Assembly: GCF_900446695.1 (NCBI RefSeq)
Contig: NZ_UAVP01000003.1
Coordinates: 783,501 to 847,500 of the forward strand
Direction: 5' to 3'
DNA length: 64,000 nt
Source: Capnocytophaga sputigena
GTDB taxonomy: Bacteria > Bacteroidota > Bacteroidia > Flavobacteriales > Flavobacteriaceae
The notes beneath the pieces are model-generated. The model did not search any database, was not told the origin of the DNA, and saw nothing but the letters and a program-made list of their open reading frames with translations. Below, piece after piece: positions 8,057 to 16,202 of the stretch; position 1 is the first letter of the stretch; every line of letters begins with the position of its first letter. Position numbers and translations under genes: made by a program.

Positions 8057-9400
8057 TTACAAGCGAGCTACCGCTGCTTTAAATTGGTCGCCACGATCTT
8101 CGTAACTTTTGAATAAATCGAAACTTGCACAAGCAGGTGAGAGCAATACAGTATCACCTTCGGTAGCAAACTTTTTGGCAATTCTTACAGCTTCATCCAT
8201 AGATTGAGTTTCTATCATTTCTTTTCCGCTATTGCTAAAAGAGCGCAAGATAGGTTCGTTATCAACGCCCAAGCACACGATAGCTTTTACTTTTTCGTGT
8301 ACGTAGGGGAGCAAGGCATTATAGTCGTTGCCTTTATCTTGACCACCTACAATCCACACGATAGGAGTTTTGATCGTATCGAGTGCAAAATACACTGAGT
8401 TTACATTGGTTGCTTTAGAGTCGTTCACATAAGTAACGCCCTCTACTACTTTTACCTCTTCAAGGCGGTGGTCTACTCCTTTGAAGCCTTTAAGGCTGTC
8501 GCGCAAAGAGTTGTTGCGAATATTTACCAAGCGGGCTGCTACACTTGCAGCCATTGTATTTTTGATATTGTGCTTACCACGCAAGCTGATTTCTTCTACA
8601 TCAATTTCAGTAGTTTCAGCAGTTTGATTTTCTAACATAATGTGTATTTTGTTATCTTTTAAGAAAGCTCCGTAAGGGAGTTCTTTTTCTATGGAAAATG
8701 GTATGAGTTTAACTTTTAGGATGTGATTTTGCAACCACTCTTCAATGACTGGGTCATCGGCATCGTAGATGAGGTAATCGTTTTCAGTTTGATTCATCGC
8801 GATGCGGAATTTAGAGGCTATATAGTTTTCAAACTTATAGTCGTATCTATCCAAATGATCGGGGGTTATATTGAGCAACACCGCAATATGAGGGGCAAAA
8901 TGCTCAATGCCATCCAACTGAAAGCTACTAATTTCAAGCACATAATAGGGTGGATTTTCGGTAGCTACTAATTCGGCGAAGCTATAGCCTATATTGCCGC
9001 CCAAACCTACTTGCAAGCCTGCATCTTTAAATATTTGATGGGTGAGCAAAGTAGTGGTGGTCTTGCCATTACTACCTGTGATACCTACAATAAGACTATG
9101 TGTATATTCACTGGCAAATTCTATTTCCGAGATAATGCGAATACCTTTCTCGCGAGCTTTTTTCACGATAGGAGCTTTATCGGGAATACCAGGACTTTTC
9201 ATAATCACATCGGCAGAGAGGATTTTCTCTTCGGTATGGAAGCCTTCTTCCCATTCTATACCCTCTTTGTTGAGGGTTTCACGGTAGTGAGGTTTGAGGG
9301 AATTTCTATCGGAAAGGAATACCTCCCAACCTTTTTGTTTACCCAAAATTGCGGTACCTACACCACTCTCACCACCACCTAATATTACTAAGCGTTTCAT
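8057..9400 (-). CDS. murD: UDP-N-acetylmuramoyl-L-alanine--D-glutamate ligase
   Basis: This cytoplasmic Mur ligase adds D-Glu to UDP-MurNAc-L-Ala. The ATP-binding loop GSNGKTT is at residues 109-115. The NITPDHLDRY motif, the DSKATN substrate motif and the C-terminal SPACASFDLF motif are all MurD hallmarks. Length is 447 aa, as usual. It is the first gene of the murD-ftsW-hemH-cmk operon, with its own promoter at 9442-9471. mraY, murG and murC, which often flank this pair, are not present. Confidence 0.97.
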   Translation of the reverse strand: MKRLVILGGGESGVGTAILGKQKGWEVFLSDRNSLKPHYRETLNKEGIEWEEGFHTEEKILSADVIMKSPGIPDKAPIVKKAREKGIRIISEIEFASEYTHSLIVGITGSNGKTTTTLLTHQIFKDAGLQVGLGGNIGYSFAELVATENPPYYVLEISSFQLDGIEHFAPHIAVLLNITPDHLDRYDYKFENYIASKFRIAMNQTENDYLIYDADDPVIEEWLQNHILKVKLIPFSIEKELPYGAFLKDNKIHIMLENQTAETTEIDVEEISLRGKHNIKNTMAASVAARLVNIRNNSLRDSLKGFKGVDHRLEEVKVVEGVTYVNDSKATNVNSVYFALDTIKTPIVWIVGGQDKGNDYNALLPYVHEKVKAIVCLGVDNEPILRSFSNSGKEMIETQSMDEAVRIAKKFATEGDTVLLSPACASFDLFKSYEDRGDQFKAAVARL

Positions 9401-9441
9401 TATTAAATCCTTTATTGATAAGGAAAACTATTATTTTGCCG

Positions 9442-9471
9442 CAAAGGTAAGAATAATTTGTCAATTAGCAA
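9442..9471 (-). promoter_or_regulatory. Promoter of the murD operon
   Basis: Minus strand: TTG (9469-9471), 19 bp, then TACCTTTG (9442-9449). The -33 box lies inside an 'aatttgctaattga' word. Confidence 0.75.
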
Positions 9472-9667
9472 ATTTGGAGATTTACTTCTCACGGCATTCG
9501 CATTTAAAATCCTCACCCCGTTCCCCTCTCCCAAGGAGAGGGGGCAAGGCATAAAAACAAGTTTCCCTCAAAAAATATCTAATATTTCTTACTATTACAA
9601 CCTTTATTCTCAAGATATATAGGTTATTGTTTTAAATACAAACGCCGTATGTTGTTTGAATATTTTT
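9472..9667. other. Intergenic region with a GC-rich palindrome
   Basis: This is the middle of the 333-bp space between the divergent murD and 9734 genes. It contains a GC-rich stretch with the palindrome CCCCTCTCCcaaGGAGAGGGG at about 9524-9544, of the REP-like type scattered through many Bacteroidota genomes. The rest is AT-rich with no credible ORF. Confidence 0.6.
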
Positions 9668-9698
9668 TTGTTGATTTACTAATTAATCTGTACCTTTG
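9668..9698 (+). promoter_or_regulatory. Promoter of the small membrane protein/gapN unit
   Basis: TTG at 9668-9670, a 20-bp spacer and TACCTTTG at 9691-9698. The start codon is at 9734. Confidence 0.75.
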
Positions 9699-9733
9699 CC
9701 TTTTGTAACCAACATTATATAGAATATTATACT

Positions 9734-9910
9734 ATGAATAAGAATACAGTTTTGGGGTGGGCAACCCTTATAATGATTATAGTAGGTTTAGGGCTTATTG
9801 CCTTAGGAGCCTTTAAATACAATGAAGTTGCAGGCTTTGGCTTTGGAGCTGTAGGCATTGGGTTCTTTGCTATTGCGTGGGTGTTCAACGCCCTTAAAGG
9901 AAGAGTTTAG
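9734..9910 (+). CDS. Small two-helix membrane protein (CAL67264-like)
   Basis: This 58-aa ORF starts at ATG 9734 and ends at TAG 9908-9910. The translation begins MNKNTVLGWATLIMIIVG and ends WVFNALKGRV, giving two hydrophobic helices (about 6-26 and 32-52) rich in glycine. It resembles a short membrane protein widespread in Flavobacteriia, annotated in databases as CAL67264 family (from memory, not checked). It sits under a strong promoter and 40 bp ahead of gapN. Function is unknown. Confidence 0.75.
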   Translation: MNKNTVLGWATLIMIIVGLGLIALGAFKYNEVAGFGFGAVGIGFFAIAWVFNALKGRV

Positions 9911-9950
9911 AACAGATAACAAATAATAGATAACAGAAAAATAGAAAATT

Positions 9951-11525
9951 ATGATCATACCTGAACAATTTCAAGTAAAACCATTTCGCCAAGAGACTTA
10001 CCTCATCGATGGCGAACTCCGTGAGTGGAAAGGTGAATTTACAAATATCTACTCCACTATTTCTTCTACTGAAAAGTATGAACACACCCTCTTAGGCAGT
10101 GTGCCTTCACTGGGTGAAAACGATGCTTTAGAAGCCCTACATTCGGCTACTGAGGCTTATAACAAGGGCAAAGGTTTATGGCCTACAATGAAAGTGAAAG
10201 ACCGCATCAGCGCTATGCTAAAATTTGTAAAACAAATGGAAAAACAACGCGATGAGGTGGTAAAACTGATGATGTGGGAAATTGGTAAAAATCTAGACGA
10301 CTCTCGCAAAGAATTTGACCGTACGGTAGAGTATATCTATGACACTATCAATGCTTATAAGGAACTTGACAATGAATCGTCTAAATTCGTACGACGCGAT
10401 GGGGTGTACGCTCTTATTCGTCGTGGTCCTTTAGGAGTTGTACTTTGTTTAGGTCCTTACAACTACCCTCTAAATGAGACTTTTGCGCTTATCATTCCCG
10501 CACTTATTATGGGTAATACCGTTATTTTCAAACCCGCTAAACACGGGGTATTACTCTTTACGCCTCTATTGGAAGCCTTCCAAAATTCTTTCCCTCGCGG
10601 GGTGATTAACATTCTCTATGGGCGCGGTCGCACCGTTGCACCACCTATTATGCAAAGTGGCAAAGTGGATGTTTTGGCGCTCATAGGCAACAGCAAAACG
10701 GCTATTGCACTACAAGACCAGCACCCTAAGAAAAATCGTTTGCGCCTTGTTTTTGGTTTGGAAGCTAAAAACCCAGGAGTTATCCTTCCTGATGCTAACT
10801 TAGATTTGGCAGTAGACGAATGTGTGAAAGGAGCCTTATCGTTTAACGGACAGCGTTGTACAGCTCTGAAAATTCTCTATGTACACGCCAAAATAAAAGA
10901 TGAGTTTTTGAAGCGTTTTGCCGAAAAAGTAGATGCTCTCAAATTTGGTAATCCGTGGGATGAGAAAGTAGCCCTCACTCCCCTACCCGAGGTAGAAAAA
11001 CCTGCTTTCTTGCAAGAACTTATAGATGATGCGCTTGCTAAAGGGGCTACCATCCAAAACAAAAAAGGCGGTGAACGCACAGATAACTTTATCTTCCCAG
11101 CGGTACTCTACCCTGTTTCTAAGGAGATGAGAGTTTACAATGAGGAGCAGTTTGGACCCTTGGTACCTGTAAAACCTTTTTCAAACATCAACGAAATTAT
11201 TGATGAGATTTCGGATTCTAAATACGGACAGCAAATCAGTTTGTTTGGAGAAGACCCTCACGAGCTTTCCCCACTAATTGATATGCTGGTGAATATGCTC
11301 TGCCGCGTGAATTTGAACAGTTTATGTCAGCGAGGTCCAGATGTATTTCCATTCACTGGTAGAAAAGATTCGGCTGTGGGTACATTAAGCGTACACGATG
11401 CCTTGCGCTCATTCTCTATCCGTACTTTTGTATCGTTCCAAAACAACGACTACAACGACAAGATAGTAGAGAATTTATTGCGTACTGGTGCGTCTAACTT
11501 CATCAATACAGATTATATTCTTTAG
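9951..11525 (+). CDS. gapN: NADP-dependent (non-phosphorylating) glyceraldehyde-3-phosphate dehydrogenase-like ALDH
   Basis: This aldehyde dehydrogenase superfamily enzyme has 524 aa. The catalytic cysteine is C303 in [10 protein letters not shown], the general base is E271 (GLEAKNPG), and N171 in GPYNYPLNE stabilises the thiohemiacetal. The FNGQRCTA context and substrate-site residues match GapN, which oxidises glyceraldehyde-3-phosphate straight to 3-phosphoglycerate and yields NADPH. The exact substrate is an inference from sequence type. pgk, the enzyme bypassed by GapN, is elsewhere in the window (51157). A terminator follows. Confidence 0.85.
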   Translation: MIIPEQFQVKPFRQETYLIDGELREWKGEFTNIYSTISSTEKYEHTLLGSVPSLGENDALEALHSATEAYNKGKGLWPTMKVKDRISAMLKFVKQMEKQRDEVVKLMMWEIGKNLDDSRKEFDRTVEYIYDTINAYKELDNESSKFVRRDGVYALIRRGPLGVVLCLGPYNYPLNETFALIIPALIMGNTVIFKPAKHGVLLFTPLLEAFQNSFPRGVINILYGRGRTVAPPIMQSGKVDVLALIGNSKTAIALQDQHPKKNRLRLVFGLEAKNPGVILPDANLDLAVDECVKGALSFNGQRCTALKILYVHAKIKDEFLKRFAEKVDALKFGNPWDEKVALTPLPEVEKPAFLQELIDDALAKGATIQNKKGGERTDNFIFPAVLYPVSKEMRVYNEEQFGPLVPVKPFSNINEIIDEISDSKYGQQISLFGEDPHELSPLIDMLVNMLCRVNLNSLCQRGPDVFPFTGRKDSAVGTLSVHDALRSFSIRTFVSFQNNDYNDKIVENLLRTGASNFINTDYIL

Positions 11526-11551
11526 GAGTTAGGAATTAGAAAATAGTGATA

Positions 11552-11589
11552 TAACAAAAAGCTGTCTTTTGAGACAGCTTTTTTGTTAT
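11552..11589. terminator. Bidirectional intrinsic terminator
   Basis: AAAAAGCTGTCT, a tttg loop, AGACAGCTTTTT, flanked by A- and T-tracts. It separates the convergent gapN and rlmL-like genes. Confidence 0.9.
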
Positions 11590-11596
11590 TTATCAA

Positions 11597-12775
11597 TTAT
11601 TCTTTGTTCATTGTTTTCTTGCTTCCTTCATACATTTTGTACTGTAACAATCGGCTTTCTAATTTACCATTGAAAAGTTTAATTTTGCGGGTGGGTCGCA
11701 AGCCTACATATTTCATTCCCTCTAAATTGGCGGTGATAAACCACGCCTCGGTATTGGGGTAATTGCGTTTGAGAGTGTTGCCTATAGACGAGTACAACTC
11801 TTCAGTATCAGCTTGCAAACGCTCGTTGTAAGGCGGATTGAACACTATATGCAAGGGTTTTTGTTTATCTTCTTTTTCAGTTGTAAAAAAGTCTTTTTGG
11901 AATACTTGTATATAGTCACCAAGGTCGGCATTTGCAAGGTTATCTTTTGCTTTGGCTACTGCCGAAGGCGCCTTGTCATAGCCTACAATTTGATAGTGAA
12001 ACTCACGTATTTTCTTGATACAACTACCAAAAATAAGATTGAAGAGGTTCTCATCGAAATCTTTCCAACGTTCAAAAGCGAACTCTTTGCGGTGTACATT
12101 GGCTGGAATATTACAAGCAATCATTGCAGCCTCTATAAGAAAAGTACCACTGCCACACATAGGGTCGAGAAAATCACTTTGTCCTTTCCAACCGCTCATC
12201 AGCAGTATGCCCGCCGCTAATACCTCGTTGATAGGTGCCATATTGGTAGCTGTACGATAACCGCGTTGATGGAGAGAAGCCCCTGAGCTATCGAGTGATA
12301 CAATCACCTCATTGCGCTGAATATGAATGTGAATAGCCACATCGGGGTGGAGCACATCCACACTGGGGCGACGCCCTGTAGCGTTGCGAAAAGCATCGGC
12401 TATAGCGTCTTTAGCTTTGAGAGCGACATATTGTGTATGGTTGAATATCTCGGTTTGCAGGGTTGCTGTTACAGCAAAAGTTTGGTTGAGATCCAAGATT
12501 TCCTGCCAATTGAAGTCGTAGAGTTTTTGGTAATACTCTTTTTCGTTACGGATGTAGAAAGAGTGGATAGGTTTGAGGATTTTTAGGGCGGTGCGCAAAC
12601 AGAGGTTTGCTTTGTACATAAAGCCTTTATCGCCTTCAAATTGCACGCTGCGCACACCTTTAGTTACGTGCATAGCGCCTAAATTGCGAAGTTCGTCAGC
12701 CAATATATCTTCAAAACCGAAGAAAGTTTTGGCTACCATTTTATAATTTTTTTCCATATTGCTGGTAATGTTCAA
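11597..12775 (-). CDS. rlmL: THUMP-domain class I RNA N2-guanine methyltransferase (RlmL/Trm14 type)
   Basis: A SAM-dependent methyltransferase of 392 aa. An N-terminal ferredoxin-like/THUMP region (about 10-160) binds RNA. The catalytic domain has the SAM motif DPMCGSGTF at 204-212 and the N-methylation motif FNPPYNERL at about 312. It corresponds to the N-terminal half of E. coli RlmL (23S G2445). The RlmK part is absent, as is usual in Bacteroidota. Two starts are possible; the MEKNYKMVAKT start at 12757 fits the family better than 12775. The start lies just downstream of its promoter. Confidence 0.88.
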   Translation of the reverse strand: MNITSNMEKNYKMVAKTFFGFEDILADELRNLGAMHVTKGVRSVQFEGDKGFMYKANLCLRTALKILKPIHSFYIRNEKEYYQKLYDFNWQEILDLNQTFAVTATLQTEIFNHTQYVALKAKDAIADAFRNATGRRPSVDVLHPDVAIHIHIQRNEVIVSLDSSGASLHQRGYRTATNMAPINEVLAAGILLMSGWKGQSDFLDPMCGSGTFLIEAAMIACNIPANVHRKEFAFERWKDFDENLFNLIFGSCIKKIREFHYQIVGYDKAPSAVAKAKDNLANADLGDYIQVFQKDFFTTEKEDKQKPLHIVFNPPYNERLQADTEELYSSIGNTLKRNYPNTEAWFITANLEGMKYVGLRPTRKIKLFNGKLESRLLQYKMYEGSKKTMNKE

Positions 12776-12817
12776 CTAACAATTACTGATAGCTCATCAG
12801 TCACTGTTTTCAGGCGA

Positions 12818-12847
12818 CAAATGTAATACTTTTTTTTGAATTGGCAA
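12818..12847 (-). promoter_or_regulatory. Promoter of rlmL-like gene
   Basis: Minus strand: TTG (12845-12847), 19 bp, TACATTTG (12818-12825). It is back to back with the sbcD promoter and shares the TTAGC/GCTAA repeat core. Confidence 0.65.
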
Positions 12848-12857
12848 ATTAGCCAAT

Positions 12858-12888
12858 TTGCTAATTAGCTAATTATGTAGTATCTTTG
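12858..12888 (+). promoter_or_regulatory. Promoter of sbcD
   Basis: TTG (12858-12860) within an ATTTGCTAATTAGCTAATTA repeat, a 20-bp spacer and TATCTTTG (12881-12888). Confidence 0.75.
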
Positions 12889-12917
12889 CCAAAAAATATA
12901 GATTCTAAGAGAAAACA

Positions 12918-14141
12918 ATGAATTTTCTACATACTGCCGATTGGCATTTAGGACAAACATTTTACCAATACGATCGCTATGAAGAGCATCAACACTTCTT
13001 GGACACTCTCTTGCAAATTCTGGAAACTGAAAACACTGAGGTGCTTCTTATCAGTGGTGATGTATTCGATATTGCTAATCCCTCGGTAGCTGCTACTAAA
13101 CAATTCTATCACTTTTTACACCAAGCTACTGAACGTTTCCCCTACTTACAAATCATCACTATTGCAGGTAACCACGATTCTCCCGTGCGGCTTGAAATGC
13201 CCTTACCTCTCTTAGAAAATACTCAAGTACAATTAATAGGTCATATTAGGCGAAACGAAATTCGCGAAATTGACTACGATGCCCTTATCCTTCCTCTTTA
13301 CAGCAAAGGCGAGATTGCTGCCTATTGTCTCGCTGTACCTTTTCTGCGTTTAGGCGACACACCTAAAACTGATGATTTTTCGGATTACAGCAAGGGAATT
13401 GCCTCTTTCTACCAAGAAATTACCGAAAGAGCTTTGGCTATTGCTAACGGTAAACCACTGATTGCTATGGGGCATTTGCACGCCTTAGGGGCTGAACTCA
13501 GTGAAGATGACACTGCCGAGCGTCCTATCATTGGGGGAATGGAGAGCGTACAGCCTTCAAGTTTCCCAAAAGCACTGAAATACGTCGCTTTAGGGCATAT
13601 CCACAAAGCTCAATTCTTAGGCAATGCCCATATACGTTATGCAGGGAGTCCTATACCCCTTTCATTTTCCGAAAAACACTATATTCATCAAGTAGTAAGT
13701 TTCTCCATAGAAAACGGACAAGTACAGGGCATCAAATCTATTCCTTTACCTATCCACACCCCTTTGCTCAGTGTGCCTGAGCGGGCACTTCCTCCTGAGG
13801 AGGTGTTACATCTTCTCGCTGCTTTACCCGAAGTAACAAGTAAGAGTATAGCGCCTTATTTAGAAGTGAAAGTACTGCTCAAAGAGCCCGCTCCCGAACT
13901 GAAGAACAGCATTCTAAAAACTATTGCTAACAAGCACGTGCGTTTAGCGCGTATTGATGTGCGCTACCAACAACAAAACAAAGCTAAACAAACAGTTCTA
14001 CAAAGTGAACTTACCCTCAACGACTTACAGCCTTATGAGGTATTACAGCACGTATACGAAAACAAATACCACGAACCTCTACCCGATTTTTACAAACCCT
14101 TATTTGAGGAGGCGATGGGATTAGTGGAAAGTGAAAAATGA
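12918..14141 (+). CDS. sbcD: Exonuclease SbcCD subunit D (Mre11-type nuclease)
   Basis: This is the Mn2+-dependent nuclease subunit that with SbcC cuts DNA hairpins and double-strand ends. The metallophosphoesterase motifs are in order: DWHLGQ (8-13), SGDVFD, AGNHDS, MGHLHALG and LGHIHKAQ. A C-terminal capping domain follows. Length is 407 aa, as usual. The partner sbcC, normally next to it, does not follow; a porin gene does. The last codons lie in a 'gtgaaaaatgaaaagtg' word repeat. Confidence 0.93.
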   Translation: MNFLHTADWHLGQTFYQYDRYEEHQHFLDTLLQILETENTEVLLISGDVFDIANPSVAATKQFYHFLHQATERFPYLQIITIAGNHDSPVRLEMPLPLLENTQVQLIGHIRRNEIREIDYDALILPLYSKGEIAAYCLAVPFLRLGDTPKTDDFSDYSKGIASFYQEITERALAIANGKPLIAMGHLHALGAELSEDDTAERPIIGGMESVQPSSFPKALKYVALGHIHKAQFLGNAHIRYAGSPIPLSFSEKHYIHQVVSFSIENGQVQGIKSIPLPIHTPLLSVPERALPPEEVLHLLAALPEVTSKSIAPYLEVKVLLKEPAPELKNSILKTIANKHVRLARIDVRYQQQNKAKQTVLQSELTLNDLQPYEVLQHVYENKYHEPLPDFYKPLFEEAMGLVESEK

Positions 14142-14195
14142 AAAGTGAAAAATCATCAATTGTTAATCGTTAATTATCAATTATTAATTGTTTTT
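14135..14195. repeat. Intergenic word repeats (gtgaaaaatgaaaa; ttaattatcaattattaattg)
   Basis: Two kinds of low-complexity words lie side by side between sbcD and the porin gene. The second type also immediately precedes rarA (about 35140-35170) and purL (about 38190-38223). Confidence 0.6.
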
Positions 14196-14197
14196 TG

Positions 14198-14205
14198 TAT
14201 CTTTG
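14198..14205 (+). promoter_or_regulatory. -7 box of the porin/POT unit
   Basis: TATCTTTG at 14198-14205, 17 bp before the start codon. No clear TTG lies at the proper distance, so the -33 element is weak or different. Confidence 0.55.
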
Positions 14206-14222
14206 CCCCCAAATAGAAAAGA

Positions 14223-16187
14223 ATGACCTTGAAACACTTAATATATTTCTTCATTGGGGCACTATTTCCTTTACTCTCTTTTGCTCAAGAAGAGGAGGGA
14301 GTTCCTAATGGCAAAGAGGGGGGCGTAACCTTCAAATCACTGCGCCCTAAAAAGAAAAAAGACAGCATCACTTTCACCGCTCTCGACTACAAAATTATTA
14401 CCTATACCCGCGATACAACTTCAGTGGATACTACCCTTTCTATGCAAAAGTATTACCTGAACAATGAGTGGGGCAAGGATATGTTTGGCAAAATGCCTTT
14501 CTCTAATATGGGACAGCCCTATAACACAATGGCTTACGATTTCCGTCGTCAGGACTATGTGCCTTCAATGGGGGCTGAAGCTAAAAAACAACTCTACCTC
14601 ACCCCCGAGGAAATTACTTACTACCATTTGCCTACCCCCCTTACCGAGTTTACTTACAAAAGCGGTATGGAGCAAGGGCAGTTTCTAAACACCCTATTTT
14701 CCATAAACTTACAGCCAAATTTCAATTTCTTCATCGCTTACAAAGGCTTGCGTTCCTTAGGTAAATACCAACGTATATTAGTGAGCAACGGCAATTTTAG
14801 AGCTGGTTTTTCGTACGTATCACCTAATAAAAAATACACTGCCTTTGCGCACTTTGCCTCTCACGATATCACCAGTCAGGAGAATGGAGGCATTGTAACG
14901 CCCGAGCAATTTGAAGGCGGCGAACAGCAGTTTAAAAACCGTGCAACTATAGATGTGCAATTGCTCTATGCCGAGAATACTCGCGAGAGCAAACGCTATT
15001 TTTTGCAACACGACTATGCTTTTTTGCGCAATCGAGATTCCTTAGCTTCCTACAAGCAAATACGCTTCCGCCATTTGTTTAATTACGAAACTGAGTTCTA
15101 TACTTATGACGAAACTCAAAGTAGTAATTATTTTGGAGAAGCATACGTACCCAAAAACTTACACGACAAAGCACGCTTGCAACGAATGACCAACCGCGCA
15201 GGGGCTGAACTTGAATTGCCGTATTTGGGCAGAACTTTCCTCTTTGGGAATGCTTATTTCTATAACTATTACTTCCAAAATGCTTATTTTGTATCTGGTG
15301 TTTTACAACGTCACCAAATCAAGGATACCGACCTTAGTTTAGGTATTCAATGGCACAAAAAAGTAGGCGGTTTTAGCATAGAAGCTGAAGGAGAACAAAC
15401 GTTTATAGGCAAAATGACAGGCACCAAACTCAGCGGTAAACTCGCTTATGCTTTTAACGACAAGAATAGCATTACCGCAGGAGCTGAATTGCATTCGGCT
15501 ATGCCTAATTTCAACTATTTACTCTACCAAAGCGACTATAAACAGTTTAATTGGGATAACTATTCATCGTTTAAAAAACAGAATACCCAAACGCTCTATG
15601 GCAATTTGAAAACTCAATGGGGGAATGCTTCACTAAGTCTCACCAATCTCAACGATTACACTTATTTTCAAGTAGAAACCTTAGGGCAAGTACGCCCCGA
15701 GCAGTATAGTGGCAACATACAATATTTGCAGCTAAGAGTACAAAAAGAGTTCAAATTTGGCAAATGGGGATTGGATAATACAATGCTCTACCAGCAAGTG
15801 GTGCAAGATAGTAACATATTGAATGTGCCTACTTTTGTAACTCGCAACAGTTTTTACTTTGCTTCACATTTGTTCAACAAGGCGATGTACTTACAAACGG
15901 GTATTGGATTCAATTATTTTACGAAATACTACGCTAACCAATACAATCCGTTATTAGGAGAATTTGCGGTACAAACAGCTGAAAAAACAGGTGGGTTCCC
16001 AATGTTCGACTTTTTCTTCAATGCTAAAGTACGCACAATGCGCATCTTCTTCTCTTTAGAACAATGGCAGGTGCCCGTGAGCAATTGGCTAAAAATGGGA
16101 AATCCTTATAACTACTATTCAGCACCACGCCAGCCGTATAGAGATTTTATTATCAGGTTAGGCATCAAGTGGGATATCTTCAGTTAA
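14223..16187 (+). CDS. Putative outer membrane porin (PF14121-like)
   Basis: A 654-aa secreted protein with a signal peptide (cleavage after LLSFAQ). A charged N-terminal stretch contains RPKKKKDS. A long series of alternating aromatic beta strands follows, and the protein ends in an IRLGIKWDIFS barrel terminus. It resembles the large 'putative porin' family of Flavobacteriia. Its likely role is passage of solutes across the outer membrane. It ends 15 bp before the peptide transporter gene and is probably co-transcribed with it, which hints at peptide uptake, but this is inference. Confidence 0.8.
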   Translation: MTLKHLIYFFIGALFPLLSFAQEEEGVPNGKEGGVTFKSLRPKKKKDSITFTALDYKIITYTRDTTSVDTTLSMQKYYLNNEWGKDMFGKMPFSNMGQPYNTMAYDFRRQDYVPSMGAEAKKQLYLTPEEITYYHLPTPLTEFTYKSGMEQGQFLNTLFSINLQPNFNFFIAYKGLRSLGKYQRILVSNGNFRAGFSYVSPNKKYTAFAHFASHDITSQENGGIVTPEQFEGGEQQFKNRATIDVQLLYAENTRESKRYFLQHDYAFLRNRDSLASYKQIRFRHLFNYETEFYTYDETQSSNYFGEAYVPKNLHDKARLQRMTNRAGAELELPYLGRTFLFGNAYFYNYYFQNAYFVSGVLQRHQIKDTDLSLGIQWHKKVGGFSIEAEGEQTFIGKMTGTKLSGKLAYAFNDKNSITAGAELHSAMPNFNYLLYQSDYKQFNWDNYSSFKKQNTQTLYGNLKTQWGNASLSLTNLNDYTYFQVETLGQVRPEQYSGNIQYLQLRVQKEFKFGKWGLDNTMLYQQVVQDSNILNVPTFVTRNSFYFASHLFNKAMYLQTGIGFNYFTKYYANQYNPLLGEFAVQTAEKTGGFPMFDFFFNAKVRTMRIFFSLEQWQVPVSNWLKMGNPYNYYSAPRQPYRDFIIRLGIKWDIFS

Positions 16188-16202
16188 TAGGCAACAAATT
16201 TT

